A DNA stretch of 64,000 nucleotides, from the NCBI GenBank assembly GCA_965216155.1, contig CBDCFD010000006.1, forward strand, positions 1,178,001 through 1,242,000, written 5' to 3'. Every line of letters starts with the position of its first letter. The first letter of the stretch is position 1. Under the pieces are notes generated by a model, which was not told where the DNA came from, searched no databases, and saw only the letters and a program-made list of their open reading frames with translations. The position numbers and the translations under genes are program-made. Source of the DNA: CATOSP01 sp965216155 (lineage in GTDB: Bacteria; Chloroflexota; Dehalococcoidia; Lucifugimonadales; UBA3495). Of this stretch, positions 61,704-64,000 are shown in pieces.

Positions 61704-63413
61704 TTAAAGGGCCGCTGAACTCAGCAGGTCCTCGACCTTCTCCGCCACCTCGTCCAAGGGGACCATAATCGCCTCGTCCTGTCCCCGCTCTTTGATCTCG
61801 ACCGTGCCGTTCCGCAAGTTCCTGGGGCTAACTATAAGCCTGACGGGCAGCCCGAACAGGTCCGCGTCGTTTAACTTGACACCCGCGGTCTGATCGGGCC
61901 GGTCGTCGTAAAGCACTTCTACCCCCTGGGACTGAAGGTGGTCGTAGAGATTATCGGCTTCCTTGGCCACCGCCTCGTCGGTTAGATTCAGGCCCACTAG
62001 GTGAACTTGATAAGGGGCGATAGGCGCGGGGAAAACGATGCCGTTGTCATCATGGTTCTGTTCGATCGCCGCCGCCAGCAACCGGCCCACGCCAATGCCG
62101 TAGCACCCCATGATGATGGGCTTCTGGCGCCCTTCGTTGTCCAGAAAACTGGCCCCGAACGACTCGCTGTATCCGGTCCCCAGCTTGAAGATATGACCTA
62201 CTTCGATACCCCGCACTGCGTCCAAGGGGGTCCGGCAGTTGGGGCATAGCTGGCCGGGTTGCGCCAGTGAGATGTCGGTGAATATGTCCACCTGGAAGTC
62301 CCGCGGGTAGTTGGCCCCCCGCAGATGAGCGCCGGTCTTGTTGGCCCCCACCACGAAGTTGTTGCCCGCAGCAATTGACGGGTCTCCGACTCTCGTAATC
62401 CCCTGGATTCCAATGGCAGACGCGGACCCGGCGACCAACCCGGCCTCTGCCACCTCTTGGTCGCCGGCCATCCGCAGGTCGATGACGCGAAGCGCGTTCT
62501 TCAGCTTGATTTCGTTGACTTCCAGGTCGCCGCGGATGGTGACGAACACCGGGGCGCCGTCGGCCATGTAGAACACGGCCTTCAGGGTCTTCGCCTCCGG
62601 GATGTCCAGGAATTGGGCCAGATCGGCGATGGTCTTAATCCCGGGAGTGGCCACTTCTTCCAGCGGCTGTTCCTCTTCGGGGGACAACTCCGGGTAAATC
62701 GATTCGGCGCGTTCGGCGTTGGCCGTATACAGACAAGAAGCGCAGTGGATCACCGTATCCTCGCCAGTGGGAGCAACCAGCAGGAACTCGTGAGAGTCCT
62801 TGCCGCCGATTGCGCCGCTGTCTGCTTCGGCCATGAGCACGGGTAGACCGCACCGCCGGAAGATGTTGCGATAGGCATGGGCCATGGCCTGGTAGCTCTC
62901 CTCCAGGCTGTCGTCGTCTGCGTTGAAACTATAAGCGTCCTTCATGGCAAACTCCCGCACTCGGATCAGGCCGGCGCGGGGACGAGGCTCGTCTCGGAAT
63001 TTGGTCTGTATCTGGTAGAGGATTACCGGTAGGTCGCGGTAGCTCTGGACGTTGGACCGCACTATGCTTGTAACCACTTCTTCATGAGTGGGCGCGAGGG
63101 CCATTTCGCGGCCCCTCCTGTCTTGCAGGGCGAACAGGTTGTTGCCGAAAGCAGATTTTCGTCCGCTCTGCTCCCAAAGCTCCATCGGTTGAAGGGCGGG
63201 CATTGAAAGCTCCTGTCCGCCCGCCGCGTCCATCTCCTCGCGGATGATGTTCTCTATCTTTCTAAGGGAACGCCAAGCCAGCGGCAGGGCGGCGTAAACT
63301 CCAGACGCGACCTGGTAGATCAGCCCAGCCTTCAGCATTAACCGGTGGCTGGCCGACTCCGCTTCCGGTGGGTCATCGCGCAAGCTTTTGGTAACCAGCT
63401 TTGATAGTCTCAT
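61704..63413 (-). CDS. proS: Prolyl-tRNA synthetase (bacterial type with editing insert)
   Basis: 569 aa from the ATG at 63413 (MRLSKLVTKSLRDDP); the longer frame adds 21 unconserved residues. Motif 1 region YAALPLAWRSLRKIENIIRE, LAPTHEEVVTSIVRS and RDEPRPRAGLIRVREFAMKD (motif 2), an INS editing domain around 230-390, motif 3 GCYGIGVGRLLAAAIEQNHDD, and the C-terminal anticodon-binding domain with QVHLVGLNLTDEAV. Normal length for the bacterial form. Confidence 0.97.
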   Translation of the reverse strand: MRLSKLVTKSLRDDPPEAESASHRLMLKAGLIYQVASGVYAALPLAWRSLRKIENIIREEMDAAGGQELSMPALQPMELWEQSGRKSAFGNNLFALQDRRGREMALAPTHEEVVTSIVRSNVQSYRDLPVILYQIQTKFRDEPRPRAGLIRVREFAMKDAYSFNADDDSLEESYQAMAHAYRNIFRRCGLPVLMAEADSGAIGGKDSHEFLLVAPTGEDTVIHCASCLYTANAERAESIYPELSPEEEQPLEEVATPGIKTIADLAQFLDIPEAKTLKAVFYMADGAPVFVTIRGDLEVNEIKLKNALRVIDLRMAGDQEVAEAGLVAGSASAIGIQGITRVGDPSIAAGNNFVVGANKTGAHLRGANYPRDFQVDIFTDISLAQPGQLCPNCRTPLDAVRGIEVGHIFKLGTGYSESFGASFLDNEGRQKPIIMGCYGIGVGRLLAAAIEQNHDDNGIVFPAPIAPYQVHLVGLNLTDEAVAKEADNLYDHLQSQGVEVLYDDRPDQTAGVKLNDADLFGLPVRLIVSPRNLRNGTVEIKERGQDEAIMVPLDEVAEKVEDLLSSAAL

Positions 63414-63441
63414 GGGTGGAACTCGCCTCCCGCAGATGGGG

Positions 63442-63672
63442 CTAGGGTTTGGACAGGACAATGCCCAGCATCGCAAATACGACCGCGAAGAAGACCAATA
63501 GTATGCCGAGCGCCAGCCAAAATTCTCCGCTGAGGTCTCTCCAGTCTGGCGTCCCTATCTTCCCTGAAGCGCGTCGATGGAGCGTTCGCTCAACAGTCCT
63601 CTGGTGCTCAAGCATCTGTTCCATGACGCCTTCGAGCTTGGCGGTCCGTTCTTTTGAGGACACCATCATCAC
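63442..63672 (-). CDS. Small coiled-coil protein with C-terminal membrane segment
   Basis: 76 aa. SSKERTAKLEGVMEQMLEHQ forms a short coiled coil and the C-terminus LALGILLVFFAVVFAMLGIV one membrane segment. Nearly the same layout as the next gene (63693-63935), so tandem paralogues. It ends 28 bp before proS and may be part of its transcript. Confidence 0.65.
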   Translation of the reverse strand: MMMVSSKERTAKLEGVMEQMLEHQRTVERTLHRRASGKIGTPDWRDLSGEFWLALGILLVFFAVVFAMLGIVLSKP

Positions 63673-63692
63673 ATCCTCGCGCCCGCACGAGC

Positions 63693-63935
63693 CTAGATTC
63701 TGGTCAAGACAACGCCCAGCAGCCCGAACACAGCAGAGAACAGGACGGCCATTAGAGTGAGCGTGATCACGAACATCAACCGCATCTCGGTCTTGTCCGC
63801 CTTATGGTCCAGCATACTTATGATGGTTGAAGTACGCTCTTCGAGTATGCGCTCAAGGGACCCCTGACGCTCATTGATTTGCTCGATAACGCCTTCGAGC
63901 CGGGAGATACGTTCCTCTGGCGAAACCATCGTCAT
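63693..63935 (-). CDS. Small coiled-coil protein with C-terminal membrane segment (paralogue)
   Basis: 80 aa. VSPEERISRLEGVIEQINER, then RILEERTSTIISMLDHKADK and a terminal MFVITLTLMAVLFSAVFGLL. Same build as its neighbour and the doubtful frame at 50362. Function unknown; possibly a small membrane-bound partner protein. Confidence 0.65.
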   Translation of the reverse strand: MTMVSPEERISRLEGVIEQINERQGSLERILEERTSTIISMLDHKADKTEMRLMFVITLTLMAVLFSAVFGLLGVVLTRI

Positions 63936-64000
63936 TTGTTGATCTCCGAATTTACGGGATCAGTTAGTTACGGGCTGATTTGACGGATTGGGACGAGTCC

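Noticed and set aside
1..64000. CRISPR array
   Set aside because: No regularly spaced 25-40 bp repeats were seen; the short iterated repeats at 17448 are too close together.

Overview
The window looks like a contig from a GC-rich free-living bacterium, most likely a Chloroflexota lineage near Dehalococcoidia/SAR202. That placement is inferred from gene content and sequence style: short operons, an F420-type PPOX protein, an Ldh_2 dehydrogenase, several SDRs, dipeptide-type ABC permeases, frequent GTG/TTG starts and an infC-rpmI-rplT cluster. No rRNA or other decisive marker is present. Most of the window is ordinary chromosome.

Layout. 1-16.9 kb holds a truncated N6-adenine methylase, leuB, a Na+/Ca2+ exchanger-type transporter, a HExxH lipoprotein, a JAMM protease, a dual-specificity phosphatase, a DUF167 protein, an enoyl-CoA hydratase, metF, acpS-nnr, a HEAT-repeat gene behind a structured leader, a PPOX protein, a TPP enzyme, an MFS transporter, radC and a cupin. 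tRNA-Ala(CGC) and tRNA-Arg(CCT) follow. 17.4-28.0 kb is an integrated element in the 3' end of tRNA-Arg. 28-36.2 kb carries host genes, including several decayed ones and tRNA-Trp. 36.2-37.3 kb is a dead ISAs1-type transposase and 44.0-45.4 kb a dead IS66 transposase. 37.5-49 kb has a YceI protein, two ABC permeases, three SDRs, a flavin reductase and an M20 peptidase. 49-56.2 kb is translation and cofactor machinery: infC-rpmI-rplT, then pheS-pheT-moeA on the opposite strand. 56.3-59.3 kb is an unrecognised run of secreted or membrane proteins. 59.7-61.5 kb is a small-gene operon with a RuvC-like protein, followed by proS.

The most interesting object is the 10.7 kb element at tRNA-Arg. A P4-type integrase faces one long opposite-strand operon: AlpA-like regulator, RepA-like ATPase, TerL, HNH, major capsid, P-loop protein, prohead protease, connector proteins, portal. 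I see no tail, tape-measure, baseplate or lysis genes. Integrase + AlpA + rep + a complete capsid/packaging set without tails is the signature of capsid-forming phage-inducible chromosomal islands (cf-PICIs), that is, satellites that build their own heads and borrow a helper's tails. The gene order, with capsid first and portal last, is unusual. So are a connector-fibre fusion and a P-loop ATPase inside the head operon. Two genes (protease and rep) carry apparent frameshifts, so the element may be decaying or the assembly may hold indels.

A second finding is a 24-bp palindromic sequence inserted twice, in opposite orientations and in frame, inside the IS66 pseudogene. It resembles a minimal protein-coding palindromic element.
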